Source: Bacilli bacterium (GTDB lineage: Bacteria > Bacillota_I > Bacilli_A > RFN20 > CAG-826). Taken from it: a stretch of DNA of 35,526 nt. The position numbers and the translations under genes are program-made. This document shows positions 23,528-32,012 of this stretch, in pieces (the stretch's first letter is position 1; each line of letters opens with the position of its first letter). The stretch is taken from assembly GCA_017450325.1 (NCBI GenBank), contig JAFSVB010000131.1, positions 1 to 35,526 of the forward strand. The letters run 5' to 3'. Under the pieces are notes generated by a model. It had not been told where the DNA came from. It was given only the letters and a program-made list of their open reading frames with translations, and ran no database searches.

Positions 23528-24898
23528 ATGATCAGGTTTGTCCATTATCAGCATGAACACTACCAGCAAGTCTGCGATTTTCTCATTGAGTTGAACGAAG
23601 AAAGCCGTTGCCATGCGAACTGGAATTGGGCGCGCTTTGAATGGATGTACGAGCACCCCTTTACCAAGAAAGAACTACTTGGTTCCATGGGCTTATGGTT
23701 TGACGATGATCACCTCATCGGCGCCGCATTGATCGATATGTTCTTTGGCGAAGCGTTCGTCGGCGCGCTGAATGACTTCTCGTACCTTTACCCAGAAATC
23801 CTTGAGTATGCTTTCGCGAACCTCAAAAACGACCAAGGATTGGGCGTTGCCATCCATGACCAATGCCGACGGGAAATTAATGAGGCGTTAAGGCAGGGAT
23901 TTCACAAAGCTGATGCCGAAGAATCTGATTGCGAAATCGGCTTAGAGCAAGAGCTCCCGATATCCTTGCCCGAAGGGTTTTCCGTAGACGAGTTCGACGC
24001 GCAAGAGCATCCGAAGGAGATGGAATGGCTAGTGTGGCGCGGGTTTGATAACGGCGACGACAAAGAGGATTTCCTAAAGCAATACAAAAAACCACTGCAA
24101 AAACGCCCTCATTTTGATAAATACTTGTGCATCATCATCCGAAATGCCGAGGGAGAAGCCGTCGCTACAGCCTCGACTTGGTATGATAAGAGGGTGGATT
24201 ACGCCTATATCGAGCCCGTATGCGTCCTCCCTGAATACCGCAAGGAAGGGCTTGGCAAAGCGGCTGTTTACGCGGCCATCAACCGTGCTCGTGACAAAGG
24301 CGCGAAACGGGCGACCGTCAACTCGGGACAAGAGTTCTATAAACGCATCGGATTCCGTTTGGCCAATCACTATTCGTTCTATTGGAAAAAGGAAGAGCGC
24401 GTCGTCCACGGCGTGACGTATCAAATCGAAAGGCTGCTTGGAAAGGGGAAGGGCGGATACTCCTATCTCGCCAAAGTCGCTGGCCAAGAATGCGTTCTGA
24501 AGCAGATTCACCACGAGCCCTGTGACTATTATCAGTTCGGAAATAAAATCGAGGCGGAAAGAAACGACTATCAACGCCTGTTGGACGCGGGCATCCGAAT
24601 CCCCAAGATGCAAGACATCGATTTGGAGCAGGAAATCGTTATCAAGGAATACATTCAAGGCGACGTGGCCTTTGACTTGATTCAAGAAGGTAAGCCCATC
24701 GACGATTATCTGCCTCAGCTGAGGGAAATGGCGAGTCTAGCCAAAGACAAGGGTCTTAACATCGACTACTACCCGACGAATTTCGTCATACGGGATGGAC
24801 TCCTTTATTACGTTGACTACGAATGCAACCAATACATGGACGAATGGAGTTTGGACCAATGGGGGATAAAACACTGGGTCAAAGGAACGAACCAGTAA
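23528..24898 (+). CDS. GNAT acetyltransferase fused to a kinase-like domain
   Basis: A 456-residue cytoplasmic fusion. Residues 1-140 look like a degenerate GNAT domain. Residues 150-288 are a clear GNAT domain with motif A VLPEYRKEGLGKAAV (233-247), which binds acetyl-CoA, and a following EFYKRIGF. Residues 300-450 resemble a small protein/aminoglycoside-kinase fold: GKGKGGYSYLAK (305-316), VLKQ (candidate ATP Lys325), NIDYYPTNFVI (411-421, catalytic loop) and YYVDYECN (427-434, metal site). Analogy to bifunctional acetyltransferase/phosphotransferase resistance enzymes is structural only; the substrate is unknown. An upstream TTG (23519) is an alternative start. A TATAGT lies at 23452-23457. 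Confidence 0.8.
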   Translation: MIRFVHYQHEHYQQVCDFLIELNEESRCHANWNWARFEWMYEHPFTKKELLGSMGLWFDDDHLIGAALIDMFFGEAFVGALNDFSYLYPEILEYAFANLKNDQGLGVAIHDQCRREINEALRQGFHKADAEESDCEIGLEQELPISLPEGFSVDEFDAQEHPKEMEWLVWRGFDNGDDKEDFLKQYKKPLQKRPHFDKYLCIIIRNAEGEAVATASTWYDKRVDYAYIEPVCVLPEYRKEGLGKAAVYAAINRARDKGAKRATVNSGQEFYKRIGFRLANHYSFYWKKEERVVHGVTYQIERLLGKGKGGYSYLAKVAGQECVLKQIHHEPCDYYQFGNKIEAERNDYQRLLDAGIRIPKMQDIDLEQEIVIKEYIQGDVAFDLIQEGKPIDDYLPQLREMASLAKDKGLNIDYYPTNFVIRDGLLYYVDYECNQYMDEWSLDQWGIKHWVKGTNQ

Positions 24899-25034
24899 AA
24901 GCCGCCTTTGATTTGCCTAAGGTTAAAACGGGAACTTCTATGGCCACGCTTTTGCTTTTTGGCAGCGACTCAACCAACGGTATGTAGATTTTTAAAGACG
25001 CCCCGATTACAGTGAGGACGAAGGAGGGCGAGAC

Positions 25035-25661
25035 ATGGACCAGATTAAAATCGGTAAATTCATCGCCGAAAAAAGAAAAGCGAAGAACATGACGCAAAGC
25101 CAACTGGCAGAGCGCCTATGCGTAACGGATCGGGCGGTGTCGAAGTGGGAATGCGGCAGGTCGCTGCCGGACACTTCGAACATACTCGAACTCTGCGAAA
25201 TTCTAGAGATTAGCGTTAACGAATTATTAACGGGGAAGGAACTAAACATGGAAAGCTATAACGCACAGGCAGAGGCGAATCTGCTCGAAGCCGTGAAGCA
25301 AAAAGAGGAATCGGACAAGAGACTGCTTCGAATAGAGATCGTCATAGGGCTCACGGGAACCATTTCGTTCTTTGTTCTTCTTATCACGGGTGTCCTCGGC
25401 TACAGGTATTGGGATTTGCCATTATGGGCGATGATCGCCATGGGGGCGTTTGGGTTTGTCTTGTTCATCATCGCATGTCTCTTCGCGTTGAGGATCGAGC
25501 AGAAGGCGGGCTACTACGAATGCAAGGAGTGCCATCATCGCTTTGTTCCAACCTATGCTCAGACCTTGCTTGCGCCGCACGTCCATAGAAGCCGATACAT
25601 GAAATGCCCGCACTGCGGAAAGAAGACATACTGCAGGAAAGTGATTTCCGAAAAAGAATGA
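25035..25661 (+). CDS. Membrane-anchored XRE regulator with C-terminal zinc ribbon
   Basis: A 208-residue protein. Residues 5-66 are an XRE HTH (MTQSQLAERLCVTDRAVSKW). Two membrane helices follow at about 101-122 and 130-152. A cytoplasmic tail has paired Cys motifs CKEC (163-166) and CPHC (191-194), giving a zinc ribbon. This HTH-TM-TM-ribbon layout is recurrent in Firmicutes, but its signal is unknown. The start follows GAAGGAGG with normal spacing. It is the second XRE/zinc-ribbon protein in the window (see 12190), but here the ribbon is of a different type. A terminator follows directly. Confidence 0.88.
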   Translation: MDQIKIGKFIAEKRKAKNMTQSQLAERLCVTDRAVSKWECGRSLPDTSNILELCEILEISVNELLTGKELNMESYNAQAEANLLEAVKQKEESDKRLLRIEIVIGLTGTISFFVLLITGVLGYRYWDLPLWAMIAMGAFGFVLFIIACLFALRIEQKAGYYECKECHHRFVPTYAQTLLAPHVHRSRYMKCPHCGKKTYCRKVISEKE

Positions 25662-25670
25662 GTAGGGTAG

Positions 25671-25691
25671 CCGAGCGTCATGCTCGGTTTT
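25671..25691 (+). terminator. Terminator after the membrane XRE regulator
   Basis: CCGAGC pairs with GCTCGG over a 5-base loop, followed by TTTT. Confidence 0.8.
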
Positions 25692-25954
25692 CCTTACGCG
25701 AGCCAAATTAAAATCCTTCTAGTTTGCAAAGGATATCCGCGATTTGCGGCGAAAATAAAGAAAGCATGGATTTTGATAATAAGGCTCGTTTTGCAAAGAT
25801 ATTTCGCAACATGAGTTCTTTTCAATGTTGCAGCGTCTTAAAGCGCCAGCGAGGGAGCGAATACGAACGTTGCCGGCTTAAGCCGGCTCTCGTAGGAGGA
25901 TTTACACGTTTTTCCGCGAGATTATTCGACAAAAAATCCTACAAAACTCCATTA

Positions 25955-25965
25955 TATGATATAAA
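25955..25965 (+). promoter_or_regulatory. -10-like sequence just before the histidine kinase start
   Basis: TATGAT (25955-25960) and the overlapping TATAAA (25960-25965) lie 7-12 bases before the ATG at 25973. No ribosome site lies between. A perfect palindrome GCCGGC-TTAA-GCCGGC and an AGGAGG occur further upstream (about 25870-25902). Confidence 0.4.
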
Positions 25966-25972
25966 AAATAAT

Positions 25973-28510
25973 ATGAAGAGAATTTGGGTAATCCTCGTCA
26001 ACGTATTCATCATGCTTGGCATCCTGTCTTTCGTGGTGGTCTATTCCACTGTTGAATCCCAGGCCGTGACCCAAAGGCAGATCGATCTTTTTGAGAACAA
26101 CACGATTACGATGGAACGCGTCACCGAGAACTATTTTGACGGTGAGCAGCGCATCTGCGACGTGTGGTCCCATTACATCAATAGCAAAGACATGACCATC
26201 GAGGAGGCCACCTCGTTCGTCCGCATCTCCCATGTTCTTCCTAATGCCTCCGCGCATATCATTTATGCCGACACGCTTCAAGGTTTATCCACCAGGCCTC
26301 GCTTAGACGCACCCGACAAATACGATGTGTCATATGAACGTTTGGAGCTGTTGAAGGACGTGAGCTGGATCGAAGAGGAAATCGGAAAATCGATCAACGT
26401 CTCCCGTGCCTATACCAATCCCGTCAACGGGGAACAATCCATCGCTTTCTGTAACTTCATATCGCTGCATGATACCGGTAGTGGTTCCTCAAAGAAAGCG
26501 ATCCTGCTTCGCATTTTGCCCGTCTCGGAACTCACGCTGAAATGGGCCTTCCCCCGCGGGGAGTTCCAAAACGCCGAGCTCTCGATCATCGACGTTAACG
26601 GCGACTACATCATCAAGGGACATTCCTTTAAGAACTCCAGTTTCTTTGAGTTCTATCGCTCTTACAACAAAGGCGATCCCGCTGCGGCGCAGGCGTTATT
26701 TAGCAAAATCACCTCCTCGACTGGGTCGTTTACCATGCTCAACTCCCATGGTGAGGAGTGCATCGTATCCTATACGCCCTTCAACGCGGCAGGCGGCTGG
26801 ACGCTTTTGAATATGATGCAGATGCAGTATTTGAAGATAAACACGGAGAACTGGATGCTCATCGGCGTCGTCTCGGCAGGGCTTCTCATGCTGTTCGTGT
26901 TCGACATGATATTCATGCTCTACTTCAATAAGAGACTTCAAACCGTCGCGAAGGAAGCGGAATCGGCGAATAAGGCGAAGACCGACTTCCTCTCCACGAT
27001 GTCTCACGATATCCGCACGCCGATGAACGCCATCATCGGTCTTACGACGATCGCGGAAAAGAACATCGACGACAAGAAGACCGTTCGAGAGAGCCTGCGC
27101 AAGGTCACGCTTGCCAGCAATCACCTTCTGACGCTGATCAACGATATTCTGGATATCTCCAAAGTCGAAAGCGGGAAACTGAACCTCTCCCCGCAGACAT
27201 TCTCCATCGTAGAAATGGTGGACAACCTCATCAATTTGTCGCAGCCGATGGTCAAGGACAAGAACATCGACTTCCGTTTCCGCACGAGCGGCATGGACAA
27301 AGAGTTCCTCTACGCCGACCAGCTCCGCTTGAACCAGATTTACATCAACCTTCTCTCCAACGCGGTCAAATATACCGGACCTGGCGGTTCCGTCAGCGTG
27401 GACATGAAGGAAGAGCCGAGCCAGAAGCCGAACTGCGTGAAGTTGACCTATATCGTCGCGGATACGGGCATGGGCATGTCTCCGGAATACATGGCGACCA
27501 TGTACCAGCCCTTCACCCGTCAAACCGATAGCCGCGTGAATAGCATCCAAGGAACCGGCCTTGGCTTAACGATCACCAAGAAGATGGTCGATTTGATGGA
27601 AGGCACGATCGATTGCCAGAGCGAACTTGGAAAAGGAACGACTTTTACGGTGATTTTGGATATTCCCGTCGCCGAGGGGCAACCTACCGAGATGAAATTC
27701 GAACCGATGGACGTCTTGCTCGCCGACGACGAGATCTTTATGGAGACCTCTGCGGAAACCTTGGAATCCCTCGGTTTGCGCGTTGAGCGAGCAAGAAGCG
27801 GGTCGGAGGCGCTTGAGATGATTCAAAAGCGCCACGAAGATGGGAACGATTACCGCATCGTCATCATGGACCTCAAGATGCTAGACGTCGGCGGCATCGA
27901 GACGATTCGCCGCATCCACGCGGATGTGGATTCCCACCTGCCCGTCTTACTGATTTCCGCCTACGATTGGTCGGACGTCGAGAAACAAGCAAAAGAAGCG
28001 GGGGCGAGCGGATTCCTCAGCAAGCCACTTTTCCGCTCTACGTTATATGGCAAGCTGAATGAAATATTAGGAACCGAGACGAAATCCACCGAAGTGGAGA
28101 ACGATGATTCGGACTTAGAGGGTCTCAACATCCTCATTGCGGAAGACAATGAAATCAACTGGGAGATCATCTCCACCTTGTTGGATTCCTACGGCATCAC
28201 GACCGAGCGTGCGGAGAACGGCCGCATTTGCGTGGAGAAGATGAAGTCCGCCGAGAAGGGAAAGTACCTGCTCATCTTCATGGATATCCAAATGCCGGAG
28301 ATGAATGGCCTCGAAGCGACGAGGGCCATCCGCGCATTGGACGACCCGTGGGCTTCGTCCATCCCCATCGTGGCCATGACCGCGGATGCGTTCTCGGAAA
28401 ACATCACCGAATGCCTCAATGCAGGCATGAACGGGCACATCGCTAAGCCCATTGACATCAAGCTAGTTATCAAGGAGATTCGAAGGATCAAGGAGGAATC
28501 AAAACAATGA
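25973..28510 (+). CDS. Hybrid sensor histidine kinase with two receiver domains
   Basis: An 845-residue membrane kinase. TM1 is about 6-25, the extracytoplasmic sensor 26-294 (Cache-like), and TM2 295-317. A dimerisation/H-box [14 protein letters not shown] has phospho-acceptor H345. The ATPase domain has [10 protein letters not shown] (N463), DTGMG (497-501) and GTGLGLT. Receiver 1 (about 580-700) has D585/D586, phospho-D633 and K684. Receiver 2 (about 718-840) has E724/D725, phospho-D771, T803 and K825. No DNA-binding output or Hpt domain is present, so phosphate must pass to another protein. An in-frame extension upstream to 25724 lacks a good ribosome site and does not look like protein; the ATG at 25766 is the alternative. 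Its stop overlaps the start of a solute-binding lipoprotein, its probable sensing partner. Confidence 0.9.
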   Translation: MKRIWVILVNVFIMLGILSFVVVYSTVESQAVTQRQIDLFENNTITMERVTENYFDGEQRICDVWSHYINSKDMTIEEATSFVRISHVLPNASAHIIYADTLQGLSTRPRLDAPDKYDVSYERLELLKDVSWIEEEIGKSINVSRAYTNPVNGEQSIAFCNFISLHDTGSGSSKKAILLRILPVSELTLKWAFPRGEFQNAELSIIDVNGDYIIKGHSFKNSSFFEFYRSYNKGDPAAAQALFSKITSSTGSFTMLNSHGEECIVSYTPFNAAGGWTLLNMMQMQYLKINTENWMLIGVVSAGLLMLFVFDMIFMLYFNKRLQTVAKEAESANKAKTDFLSTMSHDIRTPMNAIIGLTTIAEKNIDDKKTVRESLRKVTLASNHLLTLINDILDISKVESGKLNLSPQTFSIVEMVDNLINLSQPMVKDKNIDFRFRTSGMDKEFLYADQLRLNQIYINLLSNAVKYTGPGGSVSVDMKEEPSQKPNCVKLTYIVADTGMGMSPEYMATMYQPFTRQTDSRVNSIQGTGLGLTITKKMVDLMEGTIDCQSELGKGTTFTVILDIPVAEGQPTEMKFEPMDVLLADDEIFMETSAETLESLGLRVERARSGSEALEMIQKRHEDGNDYRIVIMDLKMLDVGGIETIRRIHADVDSHLPVLLISAYDWSDVEKQAKEAGASGFLSKPLFRSTLYGKLNEILGTETKSTEVENDDSDLEGLNILIAEDNEINWEIISTLLDSYGITTERAENGRICVEKMKSAEKGKYLLIFMDIQMPEMNGLEATRAIRALDDPWASSIPIVAMTADAFSENITECLNAGMNGHIAKPIDIKLVIKEIRRIKEESKQ

Positions 28511-29790
28511 AAAAACTGCTTTGCACCGCTTTGGCCGTCCTCGCGACGACGCTTGTGACATCCTGCGGGGGGAGCTCTGATGACCCTTCTGCGGAGTTCA
28601 AGCCATCGATGGACAAAAACACGAAATGCAGCATTAAGGTAGTCGGCGATTACGGCAACTTTGAAGCGCTTGAAGCGGAGTTCGACCGCTTTAATGAATA
28701 CTACCCGGACGTGAGCCTGAGCTACGTGAAGCTCGACGATTACCAGAACACGCTTGGCACCGTTTTGGAGGGGAACGACAAACCCAACATCTTCTTCTTC
28801 TACACGTGGATGATCGGGAACGAGAAATACGCCCCCGCCATCTCCCACATGGAAGAACTGTCCGCCGCCGCTTTGAAGTTTAATTTAGATTGCATCCGTC
28901 CTGGCCTGCTCAACCGCGATGCGCAGGGCAAAGTGTTCATGGTTCCGGTCTTCTCCAGGACATATGGAATGCTGGTGAACAACGACTTGTTCCAAAAGGA
29001 AGGGCTAAGCGTCCCGACCACCTGGAGCAACTTGCTCACCACGTGCAAGTCCTTCGCGGACATGGGATACGTGAATCCGATGATGGGATATAGCAAGGAC
29101 TCCTCGAGCTGCTGGATGAACCCGGTGGCCTATCCGATGTTCGTCGCGGATCTTGCAAAAAATCCCGATGCCTTAAAGAAAGCGAACGATTTAGATCCCG
29201 CGGCTGGCGAATATATGCGCGCAGCGCTCACCGCCGTGGGCAAACTCGTGGATGAGAAGTGCGTGAACATGCAGGAGTGCGATACGATCGGAGATAACTA
29301 CACGAAGGTGATCTTGCGCTTCTTTGAGGGCGACGTGCCGATGATGATCTGCACGGGCGACACCGTCTCTGGAACGAAGAAACGCGAAAGTCAGTCCGAA
29401 GCCTTCATCAAAGCTCCGTTTAACTATTCCTTCGTCCCGATTCCCGTAACCGAGCAGGGCGGGTATTTCGTGGACACCGCTTCCGTGGAATTTTCCGTGA
29501 ACAAGCAATGCGACAACCTGGATATGACGAACGAGTTCATGAGGTTCTTGATTAGCGACAAGGAACTCAATCAAATGGCGTCTGCCAAGCGTCTTGTGGC
29601 CCCGACGAAGGCGATGTCCTTCGACCCGGTCTACGCTGCCTTTGGCAACGTTCCGACAGAACGCACCTTCTGCCCGGAAGTCCTCGGCGTCAAAGACCCG
29701 TTGGCCGTGCAAATCCGCAAGGCCGCGCACAAAGTCGGAAAGGGTGAACTTACCGTCGACGAAGCCGTCGCTATGTACGGGCAGTTCTAA
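28507..29790 (+). CDS. Family-1 extracellular solute-binding lipoprotein
   Basis: A 427-residue lipoprotein: lipobox LVTSC (C20), then a family-1 SBP fold (I[23 protein letters not shown] at the start, [17 protein letters not shown] and [15 protein letters not shown] in the middle). Such proteins usually bring sugars to ABC permeases, but no permease is present. The gene overlaps the hybrid kinase by 4 bases (ATGA), so it is translationally coupled to it. It probably binds a ligand outside the cell and signals through the kinase's sensor domain; this is inferred from the arrangement. A ribosome site (AAGGAGG) lies in the end of the kinase gene. A strong terminator follows. Confidence 0.9.
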   Translation: MKKLLCTALAVLATTLVTSCGGSSDDPSAEFKPSMDKNTKCSIKVVGDYGNFEALEAEFDRFNEYYPDVSLSYVKLDDYQNTLGTVLEGNDKPNIFFFYTWMIGNEKYAPAISHMEELSAAALKFNLDCIRPGLLNRDAQGKVFMVPVFSRTYGMLVNNDLFQKEGLSVPTTWSNLLTTCKSFADMGYVNPMMGYSKDSSSCWMNPVAYPMFVADLAKNPDALKKANDLDPAAGEYMRAALTAVGKLVDEKCVNMQECDTIGDNYTKVILRFFEGDVPMMICTGDTVSGTKKRESQSEAFIKAPFNYSFVPIPVTEQGGYFVDTASVEFSVNKQCDNLDMTNEFMRFLISDKELNQMASAKRLVAPTKAMSFDPVYAAFGNVPTERTFCPEVLGVKDPLAVQIRKAAHKVGKGELTVDEAVAMYGQF

Positions 29791-29816
29791 AAAAGCAGAT
29801 CAACACCATCAACGCA

Positions 29817-29841
29817 AAACCGTCCTCACGACGGTTTTTTG
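29817..29841 (+). terminator. Terminator of the kinase/SBP operon
   Basis: AAACCGTC pairs with GACGGTTT over a 5-base loop, followed by a continuous T-run. Confidence 0.85.
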
Positions 29842-29930
29842 AAATATCAAGGCGGTTTTGCAGAGAAAACGCGTCAATTTTGGCCAAAAAAGACGTGTAT
29901 ATTTCACGAGCGCGCTTTCCATCCCTTTTC

Positions 29931-29936
29931 TATAAT
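29931..29936 (+). promoter_or_regulatory. -10 box just before the beta-repeat protein start
   Basis: A perfect TATAAT ends 11 bases before the ATG at 29948, leaving a transcript leader of only about 5 bases. No Shine-Dalgarno site and no clear -35. Confidence 0.45.
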
Positions 29937-29947
29937 AATGATGGATT

Positions 29948-30715
29948 ATGAGGCGGCAGCATTTCCTTTGGGCGTATCTCGTCTTCGCGATCGTGACGAC
30001 CCTATATGGAGGCTTTTCCCTTTTTTCCAGCGCCGTTAACCATAAAGAGCCGCCTCTATTAGGTATCGTCTTCCTTGTTGTTGGGGCAAGCATGTTCGTC
30101 CTCCTGCTCATTGCCTTCCTCGTTGGCGTATTCAAAAAGAAAAGAACCGCTGTGGCCGCTAAAGAGGCGAAAGAGGACGAAACGAGCACCGCCTCCCCCG
30201 AGGCTATAGAAGCTACGAAAGAACCACAAGTTGATGATGAGCCGCAAGTTGATGATGAGCCAAAAGAAGAACCGTCTCAAGAGATACGGCAGATAGCTTC
30301 GCGCGAAGTAGTGGTTGATGATGAAGAAAGGCCTGTTTATCGGCGTTCATACGCTTCGGATGAAGGTTCGGCCTACGTCAGGCAAGTCGGTTACGGCCCC
30401 GTTCTGAGGGTGGAGGGCGCGGATATCTTGGATATGCGCAGCAACACCTATTACCGGATAGAGGGGAACGTAATAAAAAGAGCGGGGGCAGGGCTCGTCT
30501 ATGAAATCTCCGGAAACAGAATCAAGAGCGCGTTTGGCAGTTACCTCTATGAGATTTCCGGCAGCAGCGTCAACAAAGTATTCGGGGGGTATTACGCCTC
30601 GTTTGACGGTAACGGCCTAAAGACGTCCGACCTTAGGGCCTGCTATGAAATATCGGGGTCGCTCAGTTTACGGCAAAAGCTCGCCATCGTCGCATTGCTG
30701 TTTGGGTCTTATTAG
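29948..30715 (+). CDS. Membrane protein with C-terminal beta-repeat domain
   Basis: A 255-residue protein. TM helices lie at about 7-29 and 37-61, then an acidic linker containing a duplicated PQVDDE (93-104), then a C-terminal domain (152-240). That domain is built of four or five units of about 20 residues around YRIEGN, VYEISGN, LYEISGS and CYEISGS with intervening I-K or V-N strands. Such regular strand units suggest a small beta-propeller or 'beta-flower' fold. The function is unknown. The linker carries an 18-base tandem repeat at DNA level (30224-30259). The start lacks a ribosome site, as discussed under the -10 box. Confidence 0.75.
   Translation: MRRQHFLWAYLVFAIVTTLYGGFSLFSSAVNHKEPPLLGIVFLVVGASMFVLLLIAFLVGVFKKKRTAVAAKEAKEDETSTASPEAIEATKEPQVDDEPQVDDEPKEEPSQEIRQIASREVVVDDEERPVYRRSYASDEGSAYVRQVGYGPVLRVEGADILDMRSNTYYRIEGNVIKRAGAGLVYEISGNRIKSAFGSYLYEISGSSVNKVFGGYYASFDGNGLKTSDLRACYEISGSLSLRQKLAIVALLFGSY
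30224..30259 (+). repeat. Two-copy 18-base tandem repeat inside a coding region
   Basis: Two copies of CCACAAGTTGATGATGAG, the second with one change (CCGCAAG...), encode PQVDDE twice. It is in-frame and could expand or contract without a frameshift. Confidence 0.8.
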
Positions 30716-30803
30716 GCATGGCCCTATGTGTGAGCTTATGCACGGCTATTACCGTTCTTTGAAACTATTGGCAACAATGTGTTCGTATTCGCGTAAACGG
30801 GGG

Positions 30804-30809
30804 TAAAAT
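30804..30809 (+). promoter_or_regulatory. -10 box placing transcription start on the GTG of the acyltransferase
   Basis: TAAAAT ends 7 bases before the G of the GTG start at 30816, the usual distance to the transcription start. No Shine-Dalgarno site lies between. Confidence 0.45.
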
Positions 30810-30815
30810 AGGCCC

Positions 30816-32012
30816 GTGGAAAAACGCAGATTTAGAGCGCAAGACGCCGCGAAGGGCATCATGGTTCTTGGAGTTGTCTTTTTCCATAGCTTCATGATGA
30901 CGTTTGTCGACAAAGGGGATTCCCTTCAAACGTTTAATCCCCTTATGGCGATGTTCCCGTACCTGCTTGGGACGTTCTTCTTTTATTCGGGCTACAACTA
31001 CACCCCAAATAACAGGACGTTTGGACAAAATGTCGCAAGGCGCGCTAAACAACTATTGATTCCTCTTGTGGCGGCATTCTTAATCTCCGCGGTATTGATC
31101 TCCGCCATGGAATTGGCCTTCCATCACGACGACATCGCGCGGTCGCTTCAAGACCTTGGCAACAGCGTCCTCTATAGCCTTATGTCGGAGCCTCTTTCGC
31201 TTCTAATAGGGTTCCCAAAAGAAGGCGCTTTGGTATTCGAGCTTTATTTAGGCCTGTGCCTGCTTTGGTTCCTCTATGCGCTTTTCATCTGCTCGGTGTT
31301 CTTCTTCTTGTTGGTCAAATTCACCAATAAGAGCCTCCCTGCGCTGATTTCCGTTGTTTTGGGCCTGCTAATTCTTGCGTTTTGCATCAATCAATTCATC
31401 GGCACCTACCTTCCTTATTCCGTCAACGCTTACCCCGTAATCCTTGCGATTATGCTCACGGGTGCCTACCTCAGACAATCGAATTTCCTCGAACGGGAAA
31501 TCACCTCTAAGAGGGACATCGCCCTCCATGCCGTTAACATGGTCGTCGCCGAAGGCCTCGTCGTCGGCACCTGCTTGTTCTGCTATTTCCAATACGGCTC
31601 GACGCTTGTTGGCGCGATGGCGGGCGGCTTGCTCGAGCCGAGGTTGAAAGGGTTCGACGCATTTATCTCCTTTGCTTTCAGCATCATCGGGACCTACTTC
31701 ATCCACACGCTTTGCCGCTTGATCATCCGCATCCCCGTGATTGGCAAATGCCTGCAATGGCTTGGCAACCATTCGGCCATTTTCTACCTCTTCCATCCAG
31801 TATTCCTGGAACTGACCGCGATCGTCATCTTCCAAAAGAAAATCATGTGGGGGATCGGGCAAGCGTTCTTCTATGCAGCGGTGGTGGTCGTTTTGCTCAT
31901 CTTGACATGTCTATTGATGGATCTCATCGTCCAAAAGCGCAAGAGAAAGAAACCTCTCGCAGAGAACGTCCCTACCGAGGTAATTGAAAACAATGAGCGC
32001 GAGCAGCAATAA
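30816..32012 (+). CDS. Acyltransferase-3 family membrane protein
   Basis: A 398-residue polytopic membrane protein with about ten hydrophobic segments. The N-terminal FRAQDAAKGIMVLGVVFFHSF has the conserved His (H24) after TM1, and a late NHSAIFYLFHPVFLE is typical of acyltransferase-3 (OafA/YrhL-like) proteins, which pass acyl groups across the membrane to sugars or wall polymers. The start is GTG with a -10-like TAAAAT just upstream. Its end overlaps the following acyl-adenylating enzyme by 20 bases, so the two are coupled: the ligase may activate the acyl group that this protein transfers. The acceptor is unknown. Confidence 0.82.
   Translation: MEKRRFRAQDAAKGIMVLGVVFFHSFMMTFVDKGDSLQTFNPLMAMFPYLLGTFFFYSGYNYTPNNRTFGQNVARRAKQLLIPLVAAFLISAVLISAMELAFHHDDIARSLQDLGNSVLYSLMSEPLSLLIGFPKEGALVFELYLGLCLLWFLYALFICSVFFFLLVKFTNKSLPALISVVLGLLILAFCINQFIGTYLPYSVNAYPVILAIMLTGAYLRQSNFLEREITSKRDIALHAVNMVVAEGLVVGTCLFCYFQYGSTLVGAMAGGLLEPRLKGFDAFISFAFSIIGTYFIHTLCRLIIRIPVIGKCLQWLGNHSAIFYLFHPVFLELTAIVIFQKKIMWGIGQAFFYAAVVVVLLILTCLLMDLIVQKRKRKKPLAENVPTEVIENNEREQQ

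Noticed and set aside
25724-25972. N-terminal extension of the hybrid kinase
   Set aside because: Starts with TTG, has no ribosome site, and contains a palindrome and promoter-like A/T sequence; the protein before the first membrane helix does not look real.
26696-27550. Minus-strand 284-codon ORF under the histidine kinase
   Set aside because: Antisense shadow of the conserved kinase domains.
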